The position numbers and the translations under genes were made by a program. DNA of 39,395 bases, from assembly GCA_031281385.1 (NCBI GenBank), contig JAITFL010000073.1, positions 1 through 39,395 of the forward strand. The letters are read 5' to 3'. The stretch is from Holophagales bacterium (GTDB taxonomy: Bacteria; Acidobacteriota; Holophagae; Holophagales; Holophagaceae). Positions 1-7,962 of this stretch are shown in pieces. Below the pieces are notes generated by a model. The model worked only from the letters and a program-made list of their open reading frames with translations, was not told the DNA's origin and did not search any database. Numbering within the stretch: the first letter of the stretch is position 1; each line of letters starts with the position of its first letter.

Positions 1-345
1 TGGCCGGCTGGCCCCCTTATCAAGCCGACTAAAACAAAACTGCCAACGACAATCTCGAACTGGCAATTGCTGCCTGATCTTCAGGTAACAAGCGGGTGCC
101 CGTGATCTTCCGGTAGCGGGCCCCGAAAAACCTCCCAACGGGTGGCCTTGCGGCCTGCCGAAAGGAGGCACGGAATGGGAAGCCGCAGCGCGCCTCTGCC
201 GCTTCCGAGACAAAAGGCGCAAGGCCTTGAACAGGGTCGTCTGCTTTAACCCCTGTAGAGGCGCTACCCAAAGCAGACCAAGCCTGTGGATGAGTTCTGG
301 CTTCTAGCTTCTTGGACGTGGGTTCAACTCCCACCACCTCCACCA
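1..345 (+). ncRNA. ssrA: tmRNA (transfer-messenger RNA), 5' end cut by window start
   Basis: This is the 3' portion of the trans-translation RNA that rescues stalled ribosomes with SmpB. The tag reading frame runs from 42 to the TGA at 75-77 and encodes ANDNLELAIAA, a typical hydrophobic Ala-Ala-ending proteolysis tag. The tag stop lies in a small stem (CCTGA/TCAGG), as in helix 5 of known tmRNAs. The 3' end has a T-arm (GTGGGTTCAACTCCCAC) and an acceptor strand ending in an encoded CCA at 343-345. The 5' acceptor half and D-loop lie before the window. It is followed by a strong terminator. Translated ORFs across this stretch are spurious. Confidence 0.93.
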
Positions 346-375
346 AATGCAATCCACCGATGTTCACCGATGTGC

Positions 376-407
376 AAAAAACCCCGCAATGACGGGGTTT
401 TTCTTTT
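376..407. terminator. Bidirectional intrinsic terminator between ssrA and the metal-efflux locus
   Basis: The stem ACCCCG (381-386) pairs with CGGGGT (393-398). It is flanked by an A-run on the left and a T-run on the right, so it works as a Rho-independent terminator on both strands. On the plus strand it ends tmRNA. On the minus strand it would end the transcript from the metal-efflux locus. Confidence 0.85.
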
Positions 408-543
408 GGGGTTGTTTGCCAGTGTCCTATGCCGTACAGTGGGATATGCCCCCTAGCGGGGGTATCATCGGGGGTATTAGCGGAAAGCAAATCTGCCGTA
501 CCCCCACCATCCACGAAAAGCGCGAGAAGTACTCCACTGAATG
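408..543. other. Non-coding gap with G-rich direct repeat behind ssrA
   Basis: I see no convincing gene here. The stretch holds a small GC hairpin (CCCCCTAGCGGGGG, about 449-462) and two close copies of GGGGGTAT (about 458-475). Similar G-rich direct repeats often sit just before tyrosine-integrase genes inserted at tRNA or tmRNA 3' ends, but no integrase frame follows. It may be a scar of an old integration. That is an inference. Confidence 0.3.
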
Positions 544-786
544 TCATCCCTTCTTTCCATTTTTCGGGGAGCCGTCAGGATTCAAGTATCTGTCGGGATT
601 TTTTTCCAGCTTACGGGCGCAAAGAGGCCGACAATAGCGGTAGGCGCGGCCCCTCACTGCCACTGTCTTGCTCTTCTCGCAAACCTTGCCGCCTATGACT
701 GGGCAAATGGTGTTTAATGCCGGCTTTGGCCCTTGCTGCGCTATCGCTAGGGATGCCAATAGCGCCAAAGATGCGCTGACTATCAT
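544..786 (-). CDS. Small exported Cys-motif protein (YHS/TRASH-like), paralog 1
   Basis: An 80-aa protein with an N-terminal signal-like stretch (MIVSASLALLASLAIAQQ) followed by a compact Cys motif domain: CPVIGGKV, then YRYCRPLCARKL and a conserved NPDRYLNPDG tail. This pattern (Cys-Pro-Val-x-Gly, a YRxC region, then Pro-Asp-x-Tyr-Leu) resembles YHS/TRASH metal-binding domains found beside heavy-metal transporters. The chosen ATG at 784-786 has an AAGGAG site (795-800) just upstream; a longer frame to 867 has none. It is a clear paralog of the protein at 1053-1310, but its second Cys cluster is C-x3-C rather than CC-x2-C. It lies last in the minus-strand metal-efflux locus. The role as a periplasmic metal binder is an inference. 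Confidence 0.75.
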   Translation of the reverse strand: MIVSASLALLASLAIAQQGPKPALNTICPVIGGKVCEKSKTVAVRGRAYRYCRPLCARKLEKNPDRYLNPDGSPKNGKKG

Positions 787-903
787 AACGTTATCTCCTT
801 GTATGTTTGGCCCTGCTTTCGCACAGGCCCTTTGTGGTGGGTTTTTTATTATTTTACCACCCGTCAAGCAAAAAACAAGTTACAAAAAGCAACGATAGTC
901 TGG

Positions 904-952
904 TGATTTCAATTTCAGATAGAAGGGCTGATTTTATCTGGAATTGAAATCA
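904..952. repeat. 18-bp near-perfect inverted repeat between the two Cys-motif genes
   Basis: The arms 904-921 (TGATTTCAATTTCAGATA) and 935-952 pair over 18 positions with a single G-T wobble and a 13-nt loop. No T-run follows on either strand, so it is not a classical terminator. It could be an mRNA-stabilising or processing stem within the minus-strand transcript, or a regulator site for the last gene. The rest of the 787-1052 gap shows nothing else I can identify. Confidence 0.6.
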
Positions 953-1052
953 GAGTTTGGATATTGGCATGACGTAGCAAGGCCGACAAAGCTGGGGGAG
1001 TCCCCGCCTCGTGGCCTCATCTAAATATTATTGCTTGTGTTGCCTGCTGTGA

Positions 1053-1310
1053 CTATTTTTCAGTCTTTTCTTTCTTTTCGTTCTTGGGGGTGCCGTCGGG
1101 GTTCAGGTATTTGTCTGGGTCTTTTTCCAGCTTGCCGGCGCAGGGGGGGCAGCAGATGCGGTAGGTCTGGCCCCTGACAACTACGGTTTTGCTCTTTTCG
1201 CTAACCTTGCTTCCCATGACGGGGCAAACTGTGTTTTCCGCCGGTTTGGGGGCTGGCTGCTGCTCCTGGGCGATGGCGAAAAGCAACGCAAAAGAAATGG
1301 GCAGGATCAT
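1053..1310 (-). CDS. Small exported Cys-motif protein (YHS/TRASH-like), paralog 2
   Basis: An 85-aa protein with a short signal peptide (MILPISFALLFAIAQEQ), then the domain CPVMGSKVSEK, YRICCPPCAGKL and DPDKYLNPDG, and a Lys/Glu-rich tail. The spacing of Cys-Pro-Val-Met-Gly and the later CC-x2-C cluster fits YHS/TRASH-type metal-binding modules, which commonly accompany copper and other heavy-metal exporters. The start is set by a strong AAGGAGG site 6 nt upstream of the ATG. It lies 63 bp downstream of the CusA-like gene on the same strand, so co-transcription is likely. It differs from its neighbour paralog by the extra Cys and a cleaner CPVMG. Export and metal binding are inferred from sequence features, and no exact family was confirmed. 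Confidence 0.8.
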   Translation of the reverse strand: MILPISFALLFAIAQEQQPAPKPAENTVCPVMGSKVSEKSKTVVVRGQTYRICCPPCAGKLEKDPDKYLNPDGTPKNEKKEKTEK

Positions 1311-1373
1311 TTTTTCCTCCTTGGCGGGACAGTCCGCACTTAAAAAATTGTAGCATGAGCCACGAACTAGGGG

Positions 1374-4300
1374 CTAGAGTTTATGGGTCAGCGCCTTTGC
1401 CTTCCACAGATAATAAATCGCGGGATATATCAGCAGTTCAAGGATAAAGCTGGTTGTGAGGCCGCCAACCATGGGGGCGGCTATGCGCTTCATCAGGTCG
1501 GCTCCGCTGCCAAGGCTCCAGAGTATGGGCAATAGGCCAATGAGTCCGCTTAACACGGTCATGGCCTTTGGGCGCACCCGCTTGACGGCGCCATGCACAA
1601 CGGCTTCTATAAGTTCTTCCCTATTGTTCAACTGGTTTCTGGCCTTTGCCTCTTCATAGCTGATGTCCAGAAACAGCAGCATGAACACGCCTGTTTCGGC
1701 ATCTAGGCCCATCAGGGCTATGAGGCCCACCCACACAGCTATGCTGGTGTTGTAGCCCAGCAGCCACATCAGCCAGAACGCGCCTATGGCGCTAAATGGC
1801 ACGGCCAACATTACTATCCAAGTCTTTGTGGCACTTTTGGTATTGGCGTAGATCAGGCCAAATATAAGCACAAGGGTTATGGGCAATATGATCTTTAGCC
1901 TATCCTTTACCCTTATCATGTTTTCAAATTGGCCAGACCACGTGAGGCTGTAGCCCACTGGCAGCTCCAATTCCGCCTCGGCCAGGGCCTTTGCGTTTTT
2001 GACATAGGTGCCAACATCTACTTTGGACGTGTCGAAGTCCAGCAGCACGTAGCTGTTCAGCATGCCATTTTCGTTGCGGATCATGGCTGGGCCCTCTAGC
2101 ATCTTTATTTGGGCTATGTCGCTTATGGCTATGCGCCCGCCCTTGGGCAAGGGCACGTTTAGCCTAGCCAGCGCATCGGGGTTTTCGCGAAAGTCCCTAG
2201 CGTAGCGCACGTTGACGGGGTAGCGAGCCCTGCCATCGAAAACTACAGTCTGGTTGTCGCCCCCAATGGCGTTCATAACCAGCATGTTGGCCTCTTCTAC
2301 GCTTAGGCCGTAGCGCGCCAATTTGCGGCGATCCAGTTCAAAGTCCAAAAAATAGCCCAAGGAAACGCGCTCGGCAAACACGCTGCGGGTGCCAGGCACC
2401 CTAGACAACAAGCTTTCCGCTTGCACGGCTATTTCGGCGATGACATCCAAATCGGGCCCATTCACCTTTAGGCCAACGGGGGTGCGTATGCCCGTGCTCA
2501 GCATGTCTATGCGCGCCCTGATGGGCATGGTCCAGGCGTTTGGGATGGACGGCAGGCGCACAGTGCTATCCAATTCGCGTATTATGTCGTCAAAGGTTAT
2601 CCTGTCGCGCCAGAATGGGCGCAGGATTGGCTTCAGCCATTCGGGGACCCAACTGGAGTACCACCTTTTGTACTCGCGCCATTCCGATTCTGGCTTTAGC
2701 TCAACAACAGTCTCCATCATGGAAAGGGGCGCTGGGTCGGTGGCTGTGTCGGCCCGCCCTGCCTTTCCAAAAACTAGCCTGACCTCTGGCACTTGGGAGA
2801 TCAAACGATCCTGCACCTGCAATATACGCATGGCCTCTGTCTGGTTAAGGCCAGGCAGTGTGCTGGGCATGTAAAGAATGGTGCCTTCGTACAGGGGCGG
2901 CATAAACTCGCTGCCCAGCTTAAATACTATGGGCACAGTGATAGCCACCAGCGCAAAAGAAATAGCTATGGCCGTTTTTGCGTGGCGGATTACGAACCTG
3001 CATGGGCCCTCATATATGCGGTGCATCAGGCGGCTCACGGGATGCTTTTCTTCGGGATGGTATTTGCCGACGGCAATGGACGAGGCTATTTTTGACATCC
3101 ACTTTGGGCGAAATGTAAACGAGTCGGGCCGCGCAAACATCATCCTCAGTGCGGGGTCAAGGGTGATGGCAAGCAGCGCGGCTATTGCCATAGCAAGGTT
3201 TTTGGAGTACGCCAAGGGTTTGAACAGCCGGCCCTCTTGGTCAACGAGTGTGAAAATTGGTATGAAACTGACGGCCACCACCAGTAGGCTAAAGAATACG
3301 CTTGGGCCTACTTCCAGCAACGCTCCCAAGCGCGTTTCAAAGAAGGTGCCTGGCCTGCCGCTGGACATCCATTGTTCAATTTTTTTGTATGCGTTTTCCA
3401 CCTCCACTATGGCACCATCCACCAGCACTCCAATGGAAATGGCAATGCCAGCAAGGCTCATCAAGTTTGCGTTTTGCCCTATGAGCAGCATGGGGATAAA
3501 GGCGAGCGCCACCGAAACGGGTATGGTGATGATGGGTATTATGGCGCTGGGCATGTGCCACAAAAAAATCAAAATGACTATTGATACGATTATCATTTCT
3601 TCTATCAACTTGCTGGTGACTGTGCTTATAGAGGATTTGATCAACTGGCTCCTGTCGTACACAGTGACTATTTCGACGCCCTGGGGAAGGCTCTTTTTTA
3701 GCTCTTCCAGCTTGGCCTTTACAGCCGAAATCACGTTGAGGGCGTTTTCTTTTTGGCGCATAACGACTATCCCCGAAACTGTGTCGCCTATGCCATTCAG
3801 GTCGGCTAGGCCCCTTCGCATCTCTGGGCCCAATGTGACAGTGGCAACGTCGCGGATTCTTATTGGAGTGCCATTTTCGGCCATCAGCGCGGCCTCGGCA
3901 AAGTCGTCAGTGGTCTTTGCATAGCCGCGCCCCCTAACCATGTACTCGCGGCCGGCGTACTCTATGAGCCGCCCTCCGGCTTCGTTGTTGGCCGCCTTTA
4001 CCGCCGCCACTACTTCGTCTAGGGCAATGCCATAATTAGCCATTTTGTCGGGATCAACGGCCACTTGAAATTGCCTGGCCTGGCCTCCGATGCTGGCTAC
4101 CTCTGATACGCCTGGCACACTCTGTATGGCGTACTTCAAAAACCAGTCTTGGAGCGATTTCAATTCATCCAAGCTGTGGCTGCCCGTCCTATCCACTAGG
4201 GCGTATTGGTATATCCAGCCAACACTCGTGGCGTCTGGCCCTAGCTCGACTTTTGCATCGCCGGGCAGGTTCGACGTTATCTTGCTAAGGTACTCCAAGA

Positions 4301-4652
4301 CGCGGCTTCTGGCCCAATATAGGTCGGTACCATCATCAAAGATCACATAGACAAAGCTATAGCCAAAGTCCGTAAGCCCCCTCACCGCCTTGACCTTGGG
4401 TGCGCCCAAAAGGCTTGTGACGATGGGGTATGTCACTTGGTCTTCTACTATGTCGGGGCTTCTGTCCCACTTTGTATAGACTATGACCTGGGTGTCCGAC
4501 AAATCCGGAAGCGCGTCCAGCGGTATGTTTTTCATGCTCCAAAAACTGACAGCAAGCAATAGAATTGTAGCCGCAACGACTAGGAATCTGTTTTCAGCGC
4601 TGAACCTGATTATTTTGGAGAGAAATCCATTTGGGTTGGCTGGGCCGTGCAT
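1374..4652 (-). CDS. cusA: CusA-like heavy-metal (Cu/Ag) RND efflux pump, inner-membrane subunit
   Basis: A 1092-aa HME-RND proton antiporter that would pump monovalent copper or silver out through a tripartite CusCBA-type complex. Alignment by eye to E. coli CusA is clear along the whole length: LYMPSTLPG, VFGKAGRADTATD, RIDMLSTGI, RVRPKAMTV and the final RIAAPMVGG. The three methionines that form the CusA metal site are all present, at about Met595, Met645 and Met717. The larger last spacing comes from a roughly 23-residue Trp/Pro-rich insert (around YKRWYSSWVPEWLKP) that E. coli lacks. The ATG at 4652 overlaps the upstream TGA stop (TGATG), so translation is coupled to the CusB-like gene. 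A TTG one codon earlier is possible but less likely. The substrate is inferred from the Met triad and gene context. Confidence 0.95.
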   Translation of the reverse strand: MHGPANPNGFLSKIIRFSAENRFLVVAATILLLAVSFWSMKNIPLDALPDLSDTQVIVYTKWDRSPDIVEDQVTYPIVTSLLGAPKVKAVRGLTDFGYSFVYVIFDDGTDLYWARSRVLEYLSKITSNLPGDAKVELGPDATSVGWIYQYALVDRTGSHSLDELKSLQDWFLKYAIQSVPGVSEVASIGGQARQFQVAVDPDKMANYGIALDEVVAAVKAANNEAGGRLIEYAGREYMVRGRGYAKTTDDFAEAALMAENGTPIRIRDVATVTLGPEMRRGLADLNGIGDTVSGIVVMRQKENALNVISAVKAKLEELKKSLPQGVEIVTVYDRSQLIKSSISTVTSKLIEEMIIVSIVILIFLWHMPSAIIPIITIPVSVALAFIPMLLIGQNANLMSLAGIAISIGVLVDGAIVEVENAYKKIEQWMSSGRPGTFFETRLGALLEVGPSVFFSLLVVAVSFIPIFTLVDQEGRLFKPLAYSKNLAMAIAALLAITLDPALRMMFARPDSFTFRPKWMSKIASSIAVGKYHPEEKHPVSRLMHRIYEGPCRFVIRHAKTAIAISFALVAITVPIVFKLGSEFMPPLYEGTILYMPSTLPGLNQTEAMRILQVQDRLISQVPEVRLVFGKAGRADTATDPAPLSMMETVVELKPESEWREYKRWYSSWVPEWLKPILRPFWRDRITFDDIIRELDSTVRLPSIPNAWTMPIRARIDMLSTGIRTPVGLKVNGPDLDVIAEIAVQAESLLSRVPGTRSVFAERVSLGYFLDFELDRRKLARYGLSVEEANMLVMNAIGGDNQTVVFDGRARYPVNVRYARDFRENPDALARLNVPLPKGGRIAISDIAQIKMLEGPAMIRNENGMLNSYVLLDFDTSKVDVGTYVKNAKALAEAELELPVGYSLTWSGQFENMIRVKDRLKIILPITLVLIFGLIYANTKSATKTWIVMLAVPFSAIGAFWLMWLLGYNTSIAVWVGLIALMGLDAETGVFMLLFLDISYEEAKARNQLNNREELIEAVVHGAVKRVRPKAMTVLSGLIGLLPILWSLGSGADLMKRIAAPMVGGLTTSFILELLIYPAIYYLWKAKALTHKL

Positions 4653-5983
4653 CAATGGCCCCCATGACTATTGTTTTTTTGTTCGGCGGCTTCTTCGGCC
4701 CTTTCTGCAATTCTGCGGCTTAGTTCGGCCAGCGCTGCCTGCAGGCGCGATTCAGAATCCACCAAGAAGGCCGCCCTAGTCACAACGGCCTCACCCTTTT
4801 GCAGGCCGTCAAGAACTTCCACTTTGCCGCCGCCAACGCGCCCTATCTCTATTTCCCTTGGCTCAAAATAGCCATCGGAAACATCTACGAATACAATTTT
4901 CCTGTGTCCCGAATCAAGCACCGCGTCCAACGGGATAGTTAGCACAGGGCGCGAATCAGTCTCGAAGATGACCTTGCCCAGCATTTCTGGCTTCAACTGC
5001 CCAGATGGGTTGGCAAATTCCAGTCTGGCCTTGAGTGTGCGCGTCATAGGGTCTAAAAATGGATCAATGAATACGACGCGGCCCTTTAGATTTTTCCCAC
5101 CGCCCGCGCCCAGCGCGGGGATTTCCAATGCGGCCATGCTGCCCACCTTCACTTGGGAAACGTCCTGTTCGTATAGATCTGCCAGAGCCCACACTTCGCT
5201 TACATCGGCAATTTCTAGGATGGTACCCATGGAATTCACGAAGCTCCCCTCCACTGTGTTTTTGGCCATCACCACGCCGTCTTGTGGGGAAAAGACTTGC
5301 AGCCTTCGCACCGGCTCGGCTCCATTTTTTAGTGCCTCTATCAGCGCGGGGGGGGCATCTAGGTATTCCAGTCTTCTCTTTGCCGCCTCTGTCAAGTCAT
5401 TCCAGCGGGCGGGGTCGGGCGCGGACTTTTGGCTGGCCGCAGCTACGGAGTACTCTCGTTGGGCGGTCAGAAATTCGGGGCTGTACAGCTCGAACAGCAG
5501 TTCACCTTTTTTTACATGCTTTCCCACAAAATCGGCGTAAAGCTTTTCTACATAGCCAGAAGTTTTTACTGTCACGTTGCAGTACCTTGGCTGGGCCGCC
5601 ACTATGCGCGCCGGGGCGTATATCTGGCCGCCCAGGCTGGCTTCTTCCGCTTTTGCAGTCCGCAATCCAATCAACTGCTGTCGCTGCGTGTCAATCTGCA
5701 CGGTGACTAGCCCGTCTGGGCCTGGGCTCATCAATGACTGGTTGCCATCCATTGCCACCAAGTCCATGCCACAGATGGGGCAGTCGCCAAAGTGGTCTTG
5801 AATGATCTGCGGATGCATGGGGCACTGATACATCTTTAGCCCGCCATCTGCCGCAGCCACGGCCACGCCCTTTGATGGCGCCAGCAGCCAATAGCCAAAC
5901 GCCCCAAGCACAATGCCGATGGCTATCCATGTGGCCGTGCCGCCTCTGCGGGTGCGTGTTTTGCGATAATATGATTCTGGCAT
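4652..5983 (-). CDS. cusB: CusB-like periplasmic adaptor with N-terminal heavy-metal-binding domain
   Basis: A 443-aa membrane-fusion protein linking the RND pump to the outer-membrane channel. An N-terminal membrane anchor (about residues 18-35) precedes a heavy-metal-binding domain with CPMHP (Cys54) and CPICGM (Cys68, Cys71) near residues 52-75. This domain is typical of copper- and silver-handling adaptors. The adaptor body follows, with barrel-sandwich and beta-barrel segments (GKHVKKGELLFELYSPEFL, VWALADLYEQDVSQVKVG) and a His-containing tail ending NNSHGGH. Its TGA overlaps the ATG of the CusA-like gene, and it starts 21 bp after the CusC-like stop. The ribosome site upstream is weak (AGGGGC), which fits coupling from upstream translation. 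Confidence 0.93.
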   Translation of the reverse strand: MPESYYRKTRTRRGGTATWIAIGIVLGAFGYWLLAPSKGVAVAAADGGLKMYQCPMHPQIIQDHFGDCPICGMDLVAMDGNQSLMSPGPDGLVTVQIDTQRQQLIGLRTAKAEEASLGGQIYAPARIVAAQPRYCNVTVKTSGYVEKLYADFVGKHVKKGELLFELYSPEFLTAQREYSVAAASQKSAPDPARWNDLTEAAKRRLEYLDAPPALIEALKNGAEPVRRLQVFSPQDGVVMAKNTVEGSFVNSMGTILEIADVSEVWALADLYEQDVSQVKVGSMAALEIPALGAGGGKNLKGRVVFIDPFLDPMTRTLKARLEFANPSGQLKPEMLGKVIFETDSRPVLTIPLDAVLDSGHRKIVFVDVSDGYFEPREIEIGRVGGGKVEVLDGLQKGEAVVTRAAFLVDSESRLQAALAELSRRIAERAEEAAEQKNNSHGGH

Positions 5984-6004
5984 CTGTCGCCCCTATAAAA
6001 CTCA

Positions 6005-7333
6005 TTATTTAGAAAGCATGGCCCCATGCTGCTGTATCGCCATGCTGTGAACTTGCGCCATTGCCTCTAAGCGGAGCTCTTGGTCGTTGAGCAGCCTCTT
6101 GATGGCGTCAACCATCTCCCCAAATGAGGCCCCGCCTGTCTGAAACTTGGCAATCAGTATCTCCAGCGCGGCTTCCCCTTGGGGGATCAATTCTGTTTCG
6201 TACATTTTGGCTGTGTCATAGGCCAGCTTCCAAGACCGCGCCCTCTCCCTAGACGCGGCCTCCAGGGCAAAGGCCAAACCCCTTTGCCCTGATTCTGCCG
6301 CGCCGTGCATTGATTGGGCCCTTGCCACTTCCTTACCCTGCTTTCGGCCAGACCATAGCGGAATGCTGATTCCGGCCTCCACCATCCAGCCAGCGGGCAT
6401 TCCACCTGCCTTGGAAACAGAGGCGCCCACCATCAAATCGGGAAAACGCTCTAGCCTTGCCATTTGCAGGTTGGCATAGGCGCCCTTGACTTCCACGTCT
6501 GACGCCAGCCATTCGGTGTTCCTGTGCTTTAGGTCGGCGGCTATGTCACCCGCCGAAAGCGGCTTGGGCAGTTCAAGGCCCCATATACTGGCGTTGATCT
6601 CTATTGGAGTGCTTTGTGCGCTGGCCGTCAGTTCATTTATTCTGTCGCACTTGTCCTGTAGTTGCGCTTCTAGCTCCAGCGTTTTTAGCTTCAACCGCGA
6701 CTGCTCCTGCATGGCCTGTATGGCCTCTAAAGTGCTGCTGCCGCCCTGATCCAACTTGGCTTTGATAATTTTCTCTGTGGCGGCCCAATAGGCCGACTGG
6801 GAAGCCACCAACTCAATTTTGGCCTCTGTGACCATCAAGTCCAAGCAAGCGGCCAAAATGCCTGATTCCAGCACACGGACCGCGCCTCGTTGGATCACGT
6901 CAAACATCTTTGCGTCCTGGAGTGCCATGTTTTCTTTTGCTGCTCGCTTGCCGGGCCAGGGTATCTCTTGCCCCAGCGTCATCATGTACTCTGTCATCCC
7001 CGGCAGCGCGGCGGACAGCGCTTGGGTATCCATCGGATCAGAACCATGCGGAACTCCGCCGCTGATTGCCACGTGCCTTTCGGGAGACTTTTGCACCGAA
7101 AAGGACAATTTGGGATCGGGCATAGCCCCTGCTGGGCCCAACTTTGCGTGTTCGGCGTGGGCACGAAACGTGGCGGCGGCCAAGTCGGGGCTGTTCCCCT
7201 TTGCAAGGGATACAAGAGCCTGCACAGCGGGGATAGAGGCTATGGGTGACTTGGGAGCTCCGCCCGATTCTTGCCCAACGGCCAAGCCGGGCGAAAGTGC
7301 CATGATGGCGCAAATAACTATTTTTTTGTACAC
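6005..7333 (-). CDS. cusC: CusC-like outer-membrane efflux channel (TolC family)
   Basis: A 442-aa TolC-superfamily protein with a signal peptide (MYKKIVICAIMALSPGLAVG), giving the outer-membrane exit duct of the CusCBA-type pump. The Ala/Glu/Gln-rich helical repeats, the duplicated outer-membrane-efflux layout and the phrases PDPKLSFSVQKSPE and ERFPDLMVGASVSKAGGMP match metal-type OEP proteins. Translation starts at a GTG (7331-7333) with a good GGAGGA site at 7338-7343; no better ATG is nearby. It is the first of the three pump genes and lies 41 bp behind the Cys-rich gene, with a small hairpin and T-rich tract in the gap. No N-terminal lipobox is obvious, unlike E. coli CusC. Confidence 0.9.
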   Translation of the reverse strand: MYKKIVICAIMALSPGLAVGQESGGAPKSPIASIPAVQALVSLAKGNSPDLAAATFRAHAEHAKLGPAGAMPDPKLSFSVQKSPERHVAISGGVPHGSDPMDTQALSAALPGMTEYMMTLGQEIPWPGKRAAKENMALQDAKMFDVIQRGAVRVLESGILAACLDLMVTEAKIELVASQSAYWAATEKIIKAKLDQGGSSTLEAIQAMQEQSRLKLKTLELEAQLQDKCDRINELTASAQSTPIEINASIWGLELPKPLSAGDIAADLKHRNTEWLASDVEVKGAYANLQMARLERFPDLMVGASVSKAGGMPAGWMVEAGISIPLWSGRKQGKEVARAQSMHGAAESGQRGLAFALEAASRERARSWKLAYDTAKMYETELIPQGEAALEILIAKFQTGGASFGEMVDAIKRLLNDQELRLEAMAQVHSMAIQQHGAMLSK

Positions 7334-7345
7334 GTCTTCCTCCAG

Positions 7346-7371
7346 AAAAAAACAAACATAGCGAGGCTATG
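7346..7371 (-). terminator. Weak terminator or attenuator between the Cys-rich gene and cusC
   Basis: On the minus strand the dyad CATAGC-CTC-GCTATG (7357-7371) is followed by a T-rich tract (TTTGTTTTTTT). It is short for a terminator (6-bp stem, 3-nt loop) but well placed to lower read-through from the Cys-rich gene into the pump genes. The same dyad could also be a regulator site. Confidence 0.45.
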
Positions 7372-7374
7372 CAG

Positions 7375-7845
7375 TTATTTCCTAAAGGTGGCTAAAAATG
7401 CCAAGCGCGTGGATATTTCTTCAAAGCCAAGCATCTGGCCAAGTGGGGCCCGACGCAGGTTCATGTGTTCGATGATGGGCTGATCGCGGGTAATGATTTT
7501 CGATAAACAGAATGGCGCAAAGTGCGAGTTTGGCTTTTCAGCACCCGCCTTCCCAGATGATTTTTGGACTACCTTGATCTCATAATCGCCTAGCGCGGCT
7601 ATGCTGCCAGCGGCATGGTTGGCGCAACCTGTATTGCAAGGCATTGGCGGAATGGCTGGAATGTCATTTTGGCCGCCAAGACCGCCACCACCAAAATCTT
7701 CATGGCCGCACTGGCATGGCCCTTCCAGTCCGCAACAGCAACCATGGGGACATGGCTGCGCAGCCCACTCCCCACCCGCGCCTATGGCAACGGAGAGGGC
7801 AAGGAATGTTGAAACGAGAAAACGCATGGCAAATCTAAAAATCAT
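7375..7845 (-). CDS. Secreted Cys-rich protein leading the metal-efflux locus, family unknown
   Basis: About 156 aa, not a family I recognise. A signal-like N-terminus (FAMRFLVSTFLALSVAIGAGG) precedes a dense metal-ligand cluster CPHGCCCGLEGPCQCGH at about residues 32-48. A Gly-rich linker and a second Cys pair, CNTGC, follow. The C-terminal half is Cys-poor (IIEHMNLRRAPLGQMLGF, ending ATFRK). The start is uncertain: ATG at 7845, ATG at 7827 (directly after a strong promoter-like -10) or a longer frame to 7905. It lies upstream of and co-directional with the CusC-, CusB- and CusA-like genes, so a periplasmic copper sponge or chaperone is a reasonable guess. No sequence match supports a named function. 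A terminator-like stem sits between it and cusC. Confidence 0.7.
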   Translation of the reverse strand: MIFRFAMRFLVSTFLALSVAIGAGGEWAAQPCPHGCCCGLEGPCQCGHEDFGGGGLGGQNDIPAIPPMPCNTGCANHAAGSIAALGDYEIKVVQKSSGKAGAEKPNSHFAPFCLSKIITRDQPIIEHMNLRRAPLGQMLGFEEISTRLAFLATFRK

Positions 7846-7872
7846 TATAGTGCCTATGATACTGCAAAGCAA
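7844..7872 (-). promoter_or_regulatory. Sigma-70-like promoter for the metal-efflux locus
   Basis: On the minus strand TTGCTT (7867-7872) and TATAAT (7844-7849) are separated by 17 bp. The -10 overlaps the ATG at 7845, so if this promoter is used the Cys-rich protein would start at the ATG at 7827 with a very short leader. No MerR-type elongated spacer (19-20 bp) is seen. Confidence 0.45.
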
Positions 7873-7933
7873 AAAACAATAGGGGCAGGTTTCAACCGCC
7901 GCCATTTTTGCCGAACCAGATTTTAAGTGCTGG

Positions 7934-7962
7934 TTGGGCGCGTGGCGCTGGATTGGTATAAT
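7934..7962 (+). promoter_or_regulatory. Promoter-like site feeding into the triple-hairpin segment
   Basis: TTGGGC (7934-7939) and TATAAT (7957-7962) are spaced by 17 bp. The predicted start falls inside the first perfect palindrome, so the palindrome could act as an operator or as the first stem of a small RNA. A transcript would run antisense into the 3' end of the HTH gene. Confidence 0.35.

Noticed and set aside
29..547. 172-codon minus-strand frame across the tmRNA
   Set aside because: It lies fully over the structured tmRNA and its terminator, has no ribosome site and no family features.
2878..3924. 348-codon plus-strand frame
   Set aside because: Antisense shadow of the CusA-like gene; Ser/Thr/Ala-rich translation, no start signal.
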